The notes below the pieces were generated by a model. The model was not told where the DNA came from. It did no database searches and saw nothing but the letters and a program-made list of their open reading frames with translations. A DNA stretch of 64,000 bases from Elgaria multicarinata webbii (lineage: Eukaryota > Chordata > Lepidosauria > Squamata > Anguidae). This document shows, piece after piece, positions 23,614-35,800 of the stretch; the stretch's first letter is position 1, and each line of letters starts with the position of its first letter. The stretch spans positions 144,431,197 to 144,495,196 of the forward strand of contig NC_086173.1 of NCBI RefSeq assembly GCF_023053635.1, read 5' to 3'. Both the position numbers and the translations under genes were made by a program.

Positions 23614-23797
23614 ATGTCCAGGTGACCTGTCTGTTGTCCAGGCCTAACTGCTGATGAACATTTTCAAGGCCCTGGCTGCTGTTATAGCTCTTTATTTTTA
23701 GCTGGACTTGGATTGGACAAGCCCTTTAAATAAAGCACCCCCTCAGCTCTTTGAATAGAGGGCTGTCCTTTGTAAAGTAGGACACATAGCCACCCAA
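23614..23797. mobile_element. Unclassified MITE, shorter relative of 17615-18137
   Basis: It shares GGTGACC...GTCTG...GTCCAG..TAACTG at the left and AGGGCTGTCCTTTGT..AGGACA..ATAGCCACCC at the right with 17615-18137, without the inner repeat. Confidence 0.45.
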
Positions 23798-23820
23798 GTT
23801 GTGACATTGCTGGCTGAGAT

Positions 23821-23998
23821 AGCCAGCATGGCCTAGTGGTTAGACTGAGTCATGAAGCTCCCAGAGCTGATTTTGAGCCAGTCACACCGTCACAGCCTAA
23901 CTTACCTCACAAGGTTGTTGTGAGGATTAAGAACCTTGCAAGTCACCTTGAGCCCCTTGGATATGAATGTAATGAATAAGTAAACAAATAAATACAAC
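23821..23998 (+). mobile_element. tRNA-derived SINE (family 1)
   Basis: AGCCAGCATGGCCTAGTGGT at the start, CAGCCTAACTTACCTCACAA in the body, and an ATAAATA tail. Confidence 0.8.
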
Positions 23999-24032
23999 TA
24001 AATAGCGATAAAACACAACTTGGCCTGCTTGT

Positions 24033-24385
24033 CTGCATCATGTTGGGGATATGAGAGAAGAGAAGGCCTCCTTGGTAGCTGCCCCCAGGCTGTGGAACTC
24101 CCTGCTGAGGGAGCCTAGGTTGGTTTGCTCCTGCTCTGGTTTCTTTCTGCTGGCAGGCAAAGATGTTTTTTTACTCAATCAGGCCTTTGGCATGTGTGTG
24201 GGTCTGCTGGATTGGGTGCTGTTTTTATTCTTTTACTGGTATGCATTTTAATTGTATTTTTAATGTATTTGTTTTATGATAGTTTTACCTGTATCTTTAT
24301 TTTAAATGTTGATTTGTATTTTTGTAAGCTGCCTTGAGCAACATGTCCTGCTAGAAAGGTGAGGTATAAATTCATTAAATACATG
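24033..24385 (+). mobile_element. L2-type LINE 3' end (another family)
   Basis: It codes EEKASLVAAPRLWNSLLREP, an L2-like C-terminal motif. It ends GTAAGCTGCCTTGAGCAACA with ATTCATTAAATAC as tail. Confidence 0.65.
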
Positions 24386-24451
24386 CATGCATTTACAAGC
24401 AGAAGCTTTTACAGCACAGACATACTGTAAATATATTCATGTGATAATCCA

Positions 24452-24580
24452 GCCATCCCCAACCTGGTGTCCTGCAGATGTGTTGGACTACAACTCCTAT
24501 TCTCCTCAGACAGCATGATGCCTGCTGGCTGGCAGTGGCGGGCATTGTCACCCAACACGCCTGGAGGGCTACCAGGTGTG
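24452..24580. mobile_element. hAT MITE of the hairpin family, diverged
   Basis: CCATCCCCAACCTGGTG...GATGTGTTGGACTACAACTC, then an imperfect inverted half with CCCAACACGCCTGGAGGG. Confidence 0.7.
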
Positions 24581-24879
24581 TCTGCAGAAAGGCCTGCTCT
24601 TGAAGGCTCAGGAGCAGTGTTCTGTTGAAAAGTTGGCAACCCTAGAGTAGGGAGAAAAACCCAAAAGATATAAGAGATAATGTTTTTATTCACAGGATCA
24701 CATGTGTTTAATTTCAGCAATGACGCAGCCCTAGAACTTGTTTTAAATAGCAGGGCTTCACTCTAAAACATGTGAAACGGTACTCCAGCAGCGTGGTCCT
24801 AGTCATGTCCCAGGGTGCTTTGCCTTTGCCACTGAGGTAGCCAGAGGCAAACTGCATGGAGCACTTGCTGATATCCCCT

Positions 24880-24945
24880 GTTCTACACATCAATTAAAAG
24901 TACAGGAATCCTGTCCCCTTTTATATCTGGCCACCCTCATTCAGA
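24880..24945. mobile_element. MITE end fragment, TAGGGTGACC family
   Basis: Only the right end remains (TACAGGAATCCTGTCCCC ... GGCCACCCT), strongly diverged. Confidence 0.5.
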
Positions 24946-25189
24946 GAAAGTAGGTGGTACAGCCCCCACAGGACTGTACCACTTCAGAATGTGGGTGGAG
25001 CCAATCTGCATATTCAAACGCCCCTTCAATTTCTTTGTAACTGCTGTCAGTTTCTACACAACTGGGAAAGCTTCAAACTGGTTTCCTGCATCCCCCCCCC
25101 ACACACACCTGACAGAGGCTTTTGACAACTGCTTGATAGGCAGAGATTCTACAGGTGTAGCTTTTCCTGGCATGGGGATGCCGTGATGA

Positions 25190-26780
25190 ACAAAGCTGCA
25201 ACTGTGGGATTTCTCTCATGCACCTTTTAAATCACAGAACCTCTATCAGGGGTAGAAAGTGACACCCCCTACCTACTAGGTCAAACACCATAACCTCCAG
25301 ACACAAAGTACCAGTTGTGGTTCCAATGGTCACCATTCTCCTTCGCCCACCTATATCCGTAACAGCTGCATGAAAGACGACGATGATGACAGCAAAATAT
25401 CCCCCATCATGGGGAAAGCTTCATTTGTTGAATGTTTGCTTGCTACGCAGAGAGCTATTAAAACTGCAGAAACCCCTGCCAAGAGGGGGCTGTGAGGGGT
25501 GGGCAGTGCGCTCTAATTTCAGAAATGCAGCATCCGTTTCCGTGCCAGCGATTCCCCCTGCTGGTTCACAAGATAAATGTGAGCTGCTGGTGGTGAAGAC
25601 TTTCGGCTAGCAACTCCTGGCCACCACAGGAAGATTGGTTTCTATGAGGAGGCAAGGAGGGGAACGGCTGAATATCTTCCAGGGCCAGGCAGCCTTCCAG
25701 AAGCCACAAAACGCTCCCCCAGCTTGCGCTCCCAAATTAAACATGGAAATTAGTCAGTTCCCTCATTACAGGCACCTGGGAACTGGAGAGCGCTTTAATG
25801 GCTTCTATAGTGCTTTTGCAAAAGCCGCTGCACTAAACAAGAAGCGAACCCACAGCTCTTTTCCAGGACTCGCTAGGGATTCTTTTTTTTAGGGAGGGTG
25901 GTTGCTGGAAGACCAGAACAAGGTCTCTGTAGAGTGCCGGCATCCAGCCCTCTGGAGAGCTAAATGCTAACAAGAAAGCCATTCTTTGGCTTTGGCTAAC
26001 AGTGGTTTCAGTCACAAGGCAATTACGACCTTACTAGCCTAAAGAAACAGCTCAGTAACCCAGACCCCCACCCCAAAAAGAGCTTTTAAAGAACCCCCCA
26101 CAATTCCGGCAAGTTTTACGGGGCAATTGTTTCCAGTTTCCTCAGAGACCAAAGTGTTGCAAAGATCGAAAGAAAGCCGCTGTTAAATTCATAATTAGAG
26201 CCCTTGAGGGGATAGCAAATTTCTTTCTAGGAAGCGTTCAGGAAATTGGCGGATACAATGCTAATAAAGCCCAACCTTAAAAACTTTTGTAGGCCTGTCT
26301 GCTTTGTAATAGTGACCTTGGACGTCTTAAATAGGGTTCTTTGTAACCTGAGTTTCTTCATGGTTATGACTGAGGGGTTTCGCAAAACCAACCTCTTTTT
26401 CTTCGGCGTGGGAGAGGCATTAAAAAAAACCCATGTCTGTAGAGGATGAAAAGGGATAATGAAAGGAGCAAGATGGCCAAGTTTATTTCTTTATTTCCAG
26501 CTGAAGGAGGAGGGTTTGCCAAAGACAGATTGAAAACTCACCCTGCACATTCTCCTGGCACAATGCTGCTAGTGTGGGGGAAAGCATCACCATTTGAATG
26601 TCTGCCTGTCATGTTGTGGTTAAAACAAGTGCAGGAGGCCAGCTAACTAGTGGGGGAAAGTGGAAACCCTAAAAGAACACTGGAAATTAGAAGTGTTACG
26701 TAAGTAATTTAAGTGTAATCTCTTTTAATATATGAATATTCAGAATGGTGTTGCTCTGCAGCCCGAAGTCCTACATCTGC
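25190..26780. other. Unique intergenic stretch, possible regulatory DNA
   Basis: About 1.6 kb is free of recognisable repeats, which is unusual in this window. It includes the CTCF-like motif at 25551. No coding exon is recognised. It could hold a conserved non-coding element; this is inference from lack of repeats only. Confidence 0.35.
25551..25564. promoter_or_regulatory. CTCF-like motif
   Basis: The core CCCCCTGCTGG at 25554-25564 fits the common CTCF core read on this strand. It lies in a unique, non-repeat stretch (about 25190-26780) that has no exon I can recognise. A single motif match is weak evidence. Confidence 0.3.
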
Positions 26781-26782
26781 TG

Positions 26783-26905
26783 TAGCAGCCTTCCCCAATT
26801 GGTGCCCTTCAGATGTGATGGACTACAACTTCCATAATTCTTAATTAGCTACACTGACTGGGCCTTATGGGAATTGTAGACCGAAACATCTTGAGGGCCA
26901 CAAAT
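26783..26905. mobile_element. hAT MITE of the hairpin family
   Basis: CAGCCTTCCCCAATTGGTGC...GATGGACTACAACTTCC on one side, with a partial inverted partner after 26860. Confidence 0.7.
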
Positions 26906-27321
26906 TGCCCCCCTCCCTTTTGTAAGCACTTTGGGGCAGGGACCTATACTTGGTATAGCACCATGCAGGCTGATGGTACTATAGAAGTAAGAATGTGGGG
27001 TGGGTGCAGAATTCAGCTGCCTGAGAATCTCAGCTCCCCTCACCCACTTTTTGATTGTTTGTACAAAAGAACAAGTTTCTAGCCCTTCTGGCTGAGGAGA
27101 TAACAGATTTAAGCAGGGATGCCTAATTAAGATTTACAGCAATTGAGGACAAGGTTTCAGTGCCTTGCACATTTTCTCACTTCTTCCTGTTATTGTGCAA
27201 GGTAAGAATTGCAAGGACAAGCTGAGTGCGTGATCTCGGGCCAGTCACTTCCCCTCGGTTTATGCCAGTTTACAGGTCACAACAATGAGCAAACTTTTTG
27301 GGATCTCTGAATTGGCCTAAT

Positions 27322-27556
27322 TTTATTTATTACATTTATATCCCACCTTTTTTCTTCCAAGGAACCCAAGGTAGCGTACATAATCTTCCTCCTCTCCATG
27401 TTATCCTCACAACAACAACCCTGTAAGGTAGGATGGGCTGAGAGTCTGTGACTGGCCCAAAGTCACCCAGTGGGTTTCCATGGCCGAGTGGGGCCTAGAA
27501 CCCGGATTTCCCAACTCCCAGTCCATCACCTTAACCACTACACCACACTGGCTCTA
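27322..27556 (-). mobile_element. tRNA-derived SINE (family 1)
   Basis: This is a full reverse complement. It runs from a TTTATTTATT tail through CCTCACAACAACAACC..TGTAAGGTAGG to CACTACACCACACTGGCTC. Confidence 0.9.
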
Positions 27557-28631
27557 ATGAAGGTATTACAGTAATATGGACTCTAGCATATTCCTTTTGG
27601 CCAAAACCTTTGCCTTTTGTCTAACTTGCAGGGTTGTTGTGAGGTGGGGAACCCATCTAGTACACCACTCTATTCATGCATTGACAGGGCCACATAATAG
27701 TAGCCTTTGAGATCAAGGACTGCACTTTCAATACATGAGGAAATGGTAATAAAGGCAAGAGTACCATAAGAGTAAGTATGGGAAGTTTACAGACTATAGG
27801 CTGCATCTTAACCCTCTCTCCCCTCATGCAGCTCAACTACTCACACCCATGTCCTGTGTGCAACGCAGGAGAAGCTATAAGGAGAAGCCAACGCTTTTAC
27901 TGCTGGCTGCGCTGGGGAGAGAGAGTTTTAAAGAGCTCTTAGCTCATTTGGGAGAAAAATGGCTGAGCTGCCCAGTTGGAGTCCTTGGGATTTAGGGTGA
28001 GTGTGAGGGCAGTTGGAAACCCATGTGGGTTGGATTAAGCTGTAAATTTCCTAGCCCTAGGGTAAGGCTTGGCACAGGAGCAAGGCCTAGCGTGAGCGGG
28101 CGTATAAGAACACCCTCTGAGAAGAATTCCTAGGTGACTTAATGCAGAAGTATAACTCTTCACATGTTATTCTATGACACAGCCAAGAGATGTGTGAAGT
28201 GCAAGGAGAACTTGTGTGTTTCTGATGGTAAGGAAGATTTAAAAAGTCAAGAGTCTCTGTCTGCCTGTCTCATACACAAACGTACACCAAATTCCCAAGT
28301 TAATAGCTGGTATGTTTAATTTTCCAAAGTACCCACATTACAATTTCATAGGAACTGTGAGACAGAGCCGTCTAACTCACTGAAAAATTGAAACTCCTCT
28401 TAATTTGTTCTTCAAAAGTACACAAGGTAAAACCCTATTCAGGCATTCAGGCAAACCCACGACGAGGGAGCATTTTTGCCCCATCCTTTTGTCACATCCC
28501 TCACTCTCTACTTGTGAAGGGAACTGCCTCAAAAGGAGAGCCTCCTCTATCTGTGGCGAGTCTCCACGGAAGCAAGAACACTGATTTTCAGGTACAGAAC
28601 ACCTGAATAGGGCTTATGATTTTACTACCAG

Positions 28632-28738
28632 TAGCTGAGCTTCTCCCAAACTGGCACGCTCCAGGTGTGTTGGTCTGGGGAATGCTGAGAGTTGTAGTCC
28701 AATACATCTGGAGGGTGCCAGGTTGGGGGTGGCTGCAG
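28632..28738. mobile_element. hAT MITE of the hairpin family
   Basis: AGCTTCTCCCAAACTGGCACG...TGTGTTGG opposite AATACATCTGGAGGGTGCCAG...GGCTGC. Confidence 0.7.
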
Positions 28739-29019
28739 TAGCCCCTAAAACTGCTTCTCCCATTATGATCAACCTGGGGGGACATGAAGGCAATCCACCT
28801 GGTTCCAAGGCAATGCGCTCCAATGGGGTAAAAAAAAAAAAGGAAGCTACGAAGGGTCAAATTCCACAAGCAGCTCTGGAGTGAACACAAGAAGGACATG
28901 TAGATGGTATTTTTAATGCAACACATTTGCATGCACCTCCAGCCGCTGGTGCGATTTCACAAAATCGCTTTTGAAAAGTCATCTGAAGAGGAGAGTCGTC
29001 AATGCTCAAGGAACGTCAT

Positions 29020-29025
29020 TTTATT
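29020..29025 (-). terminator. Candidate CCDC51 polyadenylation signal
   Basis: AATAAA on the minus strand lies about 34 nt past the TAG stop. That predicts a very short 3' UTR ending near 29000. I saw no better candidate immediately downstream. Confidence 0.55.
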
Positions 29026-29058
29026 ACCCTAGGAAATTATTTCCTGCTGAGCTGTAGG

Positions 29059-29838
29059 CTAATTCCCCTTGAGCAGCACATAGAGCACGGGAAGCGTGAT
29101 GGCGAACAGAGTACATGTGAAGGCCGTGCTGTAGATAGAGTTCCTCTTCATGTGCGCTTCCAGCCTCCTCTCTGTGTTGCACAGTTCTAGGACCACATCG
29201 TCCGCCTCAAAGGCCTGGCTGCTTCCCTCTGTTGGAGAGCTAAGTATTAGTTTCTCCCTGGGTGCGGGAAGAGGTGCACTCTTGACATTCTGTACCTCAG
29301 CGGCCATTTGCCCTAAACCTTTTTCCAGGTTGCTAAGCTGCTGTTGCAAGCTTCCAAGGAATGAGCTTATTTGTTTAGAGTAGGTCAGCTGCTCCTTAAC
29401 GGACACTAAGAGAGGGTCTATTTTTAGTGATGCGCTCGCGTTGCCTTTGGCCGAGGAAGCCCCCTCCACTTCCTGTGATGTCACAGTCACAACTTGTAGG
29501 ATGTTCCTCAGGTTGGCAATGAGGTCACTTAGGTCCCTCTGCTGGGAGTTATAGGTGGACGCCTGTTCTCGGATAGCTTCCTGAAGGCTTATCGGTCCCT
29601 TTTGCGCTTCAAAAACCAAGGCTTTTAACTCCTGCAGCCTCACGCGGTTGACATAGGTGGAACCCAGGACCCCAATTACGGCCCCCAACACTGAGCCAAT
29701 AATGGACCAGTTCTTTGTTTTCTCAGCTCTTGTTCGTTCTTTTTCGTGGCTTTCCCTCACCGCAGCTGAGAAGAGAGAGAAAGTCTCCCGCTCGGATTCC
29801 TCAGCAGTTAGATAGGTGGTGCGGTATCTCTTCTCTTC
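29059..29838 (-). CDS. CCDC51: CCDC51 last coding exon
   Basis: This exon codes residues 150-408 plus TAG, after acceptor TTCTTGCAG. It carries both predicted membrane helices. The segment between them (about residues 215-380) is a long soluble linker. Its middle, around [17 protein letters not shown], is the least conserved part, as in other species. The intron before it is 12.5 kb and built largely of transposon copies. Confidence 0.97.
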   Translation of the reverse strand, partial: EEKRYRTTYLTAEESERETFSLFSAAVRESHEKERTRAEKTKNWSIIGSVLGAVIGVLGSTYVNRVRLQELKALVFEAQKGPISLQEAIREQASTYNSQQRDLSDLIANLRNILQVVTVTSQEVEGASSAKGNASASLKIDPLLVSVKEQLTYSKQISSFLGSLQQQLSNLEKGLGQMAAEVQNVKSAPLPAPREKLILSSPTEGSSQAFEADDVVLELCNTERRLEAHMKRNSIYSTAFTCTLFAITLPVLYVLLKGN

Positions 29839-32800
29839 CTGCAAGAAAGCCAAGAGGAGTTGCTTAAAAGGGCAGCATGTTAAAAACTAGAAGAAACTTG
29901 GATGGTTCATATAACCATTATCAATGTCAACCTCTATCATCATCATCATCAATAATAATAAAAATAGTAGTAATAATAATTCATAATAATAGCATTTCAA
30001 TCCCAATTGTCATCTAAATAGGCTCTCCAAATATCAGTAGAAAGACAGCCCTTGCAATCCTTCAGGTTTGCAATCTACAAAACTCAGCACACGACGAAAA
30101 ATGGATGGGGAGGGAAGAGGAGGAAAACCAGAGCCTCGGGTACCAGTTCTTCAAGTTACAGTTCTTATCACAAATGTAAACAGTTTAGGTAGCCCAATGG
30201 AATGGGTGCTAGCTAGGTGACCACTTAGGGGAACCGTAGCAGGTGGTGTCTCAGCAGAGGAGATGGCATAGCCCCGCTTCTCTTCTGAAGAGAGGGGCAA
30301 GATGACCACCAGGACAGGATGATATTAAGGTTGCAAACTTTTTACTATTCCCCTGCTCCTACGCCTTTAACAGCAGTTTGATGTGCAGACATTAGCAGAT
30401 GAGGATGATTATCTTCATATCATGAAATGATTTCTGCAGCACAGGCTGCTGTTAACAGCACAAGAGCAGGCCTGCTGTTTTTGTTGGTCAGTTGGCAAGC
30501 CTGGCTGATATGGCCAAAGATCTGCTGCTGAGGTCATCAGCATGGCACACTTGCCTCAGTCCGTTCAGCAGTGGATGCATGACGCCAGCCGATGCCAATT
30601 CTGCTGGAAATGTGGCATATGGGATTAACAAACATGCACCAGCTGAATTTCAAGGACTTGGGGTGGAGGGAGCAAAAAATACGTAGATATGTAGGCCAAT
30701 GACTATCAGACAATTCTGTTTATGGCACAGGTCCCTGAAAAAACTAATGCCACAAGGCATTAGAATAAGGCAAGAAATAAATCCAATGAATGATTAAACA
30801 AACAAATAGGAACCAGACACAGGAATGCTCACTGGGACTGTTCAAAACACAGTGAGGAGACAAGATTGGGATGCATGCAGCCTGTACTAGGTTCAATTCC
30901 CAGCATCTCCATTTCCAAGAACTTCAGGTTAAGGCTGCCTCAGCCTGCCCTGTTGGAAAAATGCTGTCAGTCAGAGTAACAGGGCTGGCGCTGCTAAGAA
31001 ACTACCACAGGCAGCAGTTATTAGAAAGCAGTGGCAGCAAACTCTTCTCCATTCCTCCTGAAGCCCCTGGGCCTTCCTTTCTCTTGGAAGGCAGAGCTGT
31101 GTGTGCGACAAGGCCTGTCATGCACCCCCTAATTAGCCTGTTGCCCTCAGGTACGACGCAGGATGCTATCCCATTGCCGGTGCTGAAGGCTTCCTGTTGG
31201 CTTCCGTACATGGAATGAAGGGTATCATTTTTGCCTCAGGCTGCAAAATGTCTTGGTCCAGCCCTGCAGAGTAAAGTAGGCTAGACAGATAAATGGTTTG
31301 ACTGAGCATAAATCAGGCCCTTATGCTCTTTCATTCTGGCTGGGGAAACGTTGCTTTCCACAAGAACATACGGAGAGCCTTGCTGGACCAGGCCAAAGGC
31401 CTATGTAGCCCAGCATTCTGTTCCCACAGTGGCCAACCAGATGCCCACAGGGAGTCCACAAGCAGGCCATGAAAACAACAGCACCCTCCCACCCATGTTC
31501 CCCAGCCACTGGTGTACATAGGCATATTGCCTCTGATACTGGAGGTAATATATAGCCAACCACACCAGTAGCTATTAATAGGTGTATCCTTCATGAATTT
31601 GTCTCATCCCCTTTTATTATTATTATTATTTATTACATTTATATCACACCTTTTCCCCTCCAAGGAACCCAAGGCAGTATACATAATCCTCCTCCTCTCC
31701 ATGTTATCCTCACAACAACAACCCTGTGAGGTAGGTTGGGCTGAGAGTCTGTGACTGGCCCAAAGTCACCCAGTGGGTTTCCATGGCCGAGTGGGGACTA
31801 GAACTGGGATCTCCCGACTCCCAGTCCAACACCTTAGCCACTACACCACACTGGCTTTTAAAGCCCTCCATGGCCATTGCTACCCACCCCAGGTGCCAAG
31901 CTCACCAGGCCTTGTGGAGAGAAAGAATCACCAATCTAGAGCGACCGCTGTAGGAAACCTGCCTGGAATGCTCCTGCCCAGCTCCATCTCAGAAGCACTG
32001 AGCCACTGCTACAAGAGGCCGGCGGCATGTGTAGGCCCAGGAGGCAGCCGGCTGCTGCCTTCGTGCTTTCAGCCTGGCAGCAAACAAGCTAATAAGATCA
32101 TTACCTCATGAAATACTGGGGCTCTTGGGGGAACACAAAAACTTGGTCATCCCAGAGAAGACAAGAGATACTGCTTGTACTCTGCCTCTTCTCCCCAATC
32201 CCTGAGTCCTGTTTGCACAAGCATTAACACGGCTTAGCACCACTCATTTCACACTGGAAGAGCGTGTTCTCAAAGAGACGTCTGTATTAAGTTAACATGC
32301 CCAGCGGCAGCTTCAGTTAAAACGTGGTTAAATGGAGGTTTTCTTCCCTCTCTTTTGACACATTTGGGGGGGAGCATTGTCACAATCTCATGCTCATCCA
32401 TGTAACCACATATGTATCTATGTATCCTATTAAGTAACTGGAAATATTCTCACCATCATTAGTACCCTAATTAAGTATTCCTCTACCTGCTAAAGAAGAA
32501 ATAACTGGTAGAGCCGAAAGGATGAATCACCCCTATTAAACTCACCCAACCAACCACGAGTTTGGTCTAGAGCCAAATCCTGCTAACAGGGAGAAGCACT
32601 TACAGCCTGCTCCTAAACATGTTTGCTCTAGAGTAAATTTCATAGAAATTTATAATTTATAATTATCGCTCATGATTGCAACCTCATTTTGACAGGATGC
32701 CTAGATGTAGCTTTGACAGAGCACTGGACTAGATGGCTCTTGGCCTGATCCAGCATGGCTGTTTTGTAGACAGATTCCTTTTCCTTCAAGCACTGCTCCG

Positions 32801-35800
32801 CAGCAAAATGGGCACCGCTACATGAAAATGAACACCAACCCACCCCATCTTCCTGTGGGCTTTTATTGCATATACCTCTGGCTCATTCATTCCTGAGAAA
32901 CAGCATGAGATCTCATTTCCTTTCCAACTTAAAGCCCGCAAATCCACCCTCCTCTTTAAAATGTACACGTTAAGCTTCTCTGTGCAGGGATTTGTCTCGG
33001 GTACGTGACTCATAAGCACTAGGTGCCCACGCTCTGAAGAGAGCTTTGCAGACAGTTGACCATTTGCAGTGACTGGCCGACACATCACAAAGGGCCGACC
33101 AGGTTTTCATTCGCGGCATGGAGTTTTGGAAGAGGCCTTCATGGGGGCATCACAGCAGTTCAATACGTAACAAGGCAGCAGTTCCAAGACGAGGCTTGCT
33201 TAAACCCATTCCACATCAAAAGAGTCAGGGGAGAACCAACATCTTCCAACATCTACCCTTTTTTGATGCTGGTTATCCTCTAACCTGAGGCAGGGGAGGG
33301 CATGTTCTCTAATCCATAGATCCATCTGGCTGCCAAATTTGGTTCTTGAATCACATCCTAGAAGGGGTGGAGCACAGGCAGGGTCCTGTAGCTCAGAGCT
33401 AGAAAAGTCCAACTTTGAAAGTCCTGGGGAGAAATAGGCCTCCTGTTGTCTTTTCTCCCCTGGTCTCCAACCCTCCAATCCTTCCTTCCAGTCTTTCTTC
33501 TTTTGCCATAACTTGTATTTTATTGTTAATTGTTTTTAACCATTTTAAATTGTCTTAATTTGGGGGGGGGGAGGTATGTTTTCATTCCTGTTGTAAGCTG
33601 CCTTGAGTCTTTTGTTGAGAAAGGTGTCTAATATATTTCACCACCACCACCACAACAGAGATGCTGAATTGCCTTGGGGATGTTCTGGCTGATACGTTTC
33701 TCCTGCACAGCCATGAAACATTTCCGGTGAGCAAGCTTAAAGGTGCCATAAACCCAGTACAAGAGTATGGACAATCTGTGAAAATCAATGCCTATTCAGA
33801 GCCAGGACCACTCTCCTCCAACATGGCACCCACCAGATGTTCAGCTACAACTCCCATCAACCTTGACCATTGGTTATGCTAGACAGGGGGTGATGCGAGT
33901 TGCAGTCCAAAACATCTGGAGGGCATCAGATTGGGGCAGACTGACCAGAGCTGTCAAAGCATTTCAGTATGCAACACTGGCTTTTTAATACTTGGTTTAG
34001 CCCAGAGGTAGACAACTTCCCGGGGGGTCTGGGAACTGATTGCTCTGCTCCCTGGAACCCAGCAGGGGCTGCACCCTTGCCCTGCAGCTGAATTTGTCAT
34101 TAAATTTCAGTGGCACAGCAGGAAAAAAAGGTTCCCCCCCCCTTTTTTTTTAAGGTCAAACCAACTTTTTTTTTTTTTTTGCTACCACACTGCCAAATTT
34201 TGACAACAGGCCGTGGGTCGTTTTCTTGGGGATGTCGGACCTTTGCTCCGGCTCTGCCATATTTGGGCAGGGAGGGGTGCATGTGGCCCAATGGCCATGT
34301 CTTGCCTGCCCCTGGTTTAGCCCACGGTGGCCGCATTGGCTTTTGGCACTGGAAACCACTGTATGCAGCTCCATCTGTGTCGGTACTTCCATAGGCTCCA
34401 TTTGGAACAGATGCAGAGTTCCTGAGCAAACACATCTGCACTGCCTGGGAGGGACTCCATCTGCCTGCCGACAGAGAAATGTCAACAGGACTACCAGGAT
34501 CACAGCTCTTCCCTCTTTTTCTCATGACCGCTCTCTCCCAAGGGAGTATAGCACAGCCCAGTGCTTTTTTTAACCCAACGTGAAGTACATAACAAGGGAA
34601 ACAGAGAAAAAGATGGAACAGCTCTGCCGTGACTGCAAACATTGCAGAAGCTACAGAAGCTGTGCGATCCTGGGTGCGCATGGGATCCGTGCCCGTTGGC
34701 AGCTTTCTCCATAGTGTTCTCTTACACCTTCAGGGGCACCATTTATTAAACCAATAGCCTAGTGTTTTAATCTTGTAAACCCCCTTGAGTCCCAGAACTG
34801 GGGAAAAGGCGGAATATTATAATAATAATAACAACAACAACAACAACAACAACAACGCAGCTTTACCTAATCATGCTGGTGGAGGATGATGGGACTTGTA
34901 GTCCATTCTGGAGGTTGCCAGGTTTGGGGAAGGCTGCACTAGCGGTTTGTGAATGCACCTAATGGGGTCACGTTGTAAAATGCTGATCGGTAGGGAGGTT
35001 GATGAGGGCGTTTGGTGGTGCAGCAGCAAAGCCACATAAATAAATAAAAAATTCACGGCCACAAAAGGTGCTGATGGCTACTGGCCGAGATGGCTTTAAT
35101 AGGGCAATCCTATTCACGTTTATTAGGGATGGATGGGCCACAGCACAGTGGTATTTCAAACGCTTTACATGCAAAAGGTCCCAGATTCAATTCCCAGTAT
35201 GTTAAGGGAAGGCTGGAAAAGACCCCCCGCTTTGGAAACCCTGGAAGGCTGTTGCTAGTCAGCACAAAAAGGAGGAGAGGCTGGCTCTGGTGAGAAGATT
35301 TTTTATTTTTCTTGTTAAAAAAGTTTTCAAAACTTCACGGATAGCCCAACGTTTCAGTTGGTAACAATCCTTCTTCAGGGGCTGTTTTTAACACAGATAT
35401 ACATATATATATATTACAAACTACTAAATATGCATAAATACACCAGGGACATTACCATTACATAGGAGTTGTTAATATTAGAGCCAGCCTCTCTTCCTTT
35501 TTGCACATACTTTTGGTGTTTCTCCCTCCAACCTATCTACCGTTGCTAGTCAGTGTCCACCAGGGTTGTTGACCCCTTTTCAACCTAAGGCCGAAATCTA
35601 TTTTGGAGAAGTTCTGAGGGGCCACATTTCAGTGGAGGGCGGGACCAAAAGCAAAAGGGGCGGGATCAAGAATACCTGCCTATTGTATCTGAAAGGTCTT
35701 ACTGCCATTGGTTAAGCCTTAGTTAAGCCTTCTAGAACGGGAGTGGGGAGGGAACTACATAAACACTGGGAGACCACCAAAAGGTCAGCAGTCAGGGGAA

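Noticed and set aside
34100-34681. 193-codon open frame on the minus strand
   Set aside because: Half lies inside the hAT element at 34003-34314 with its homopolymer runs. No domain, and splice signals do not bound it.
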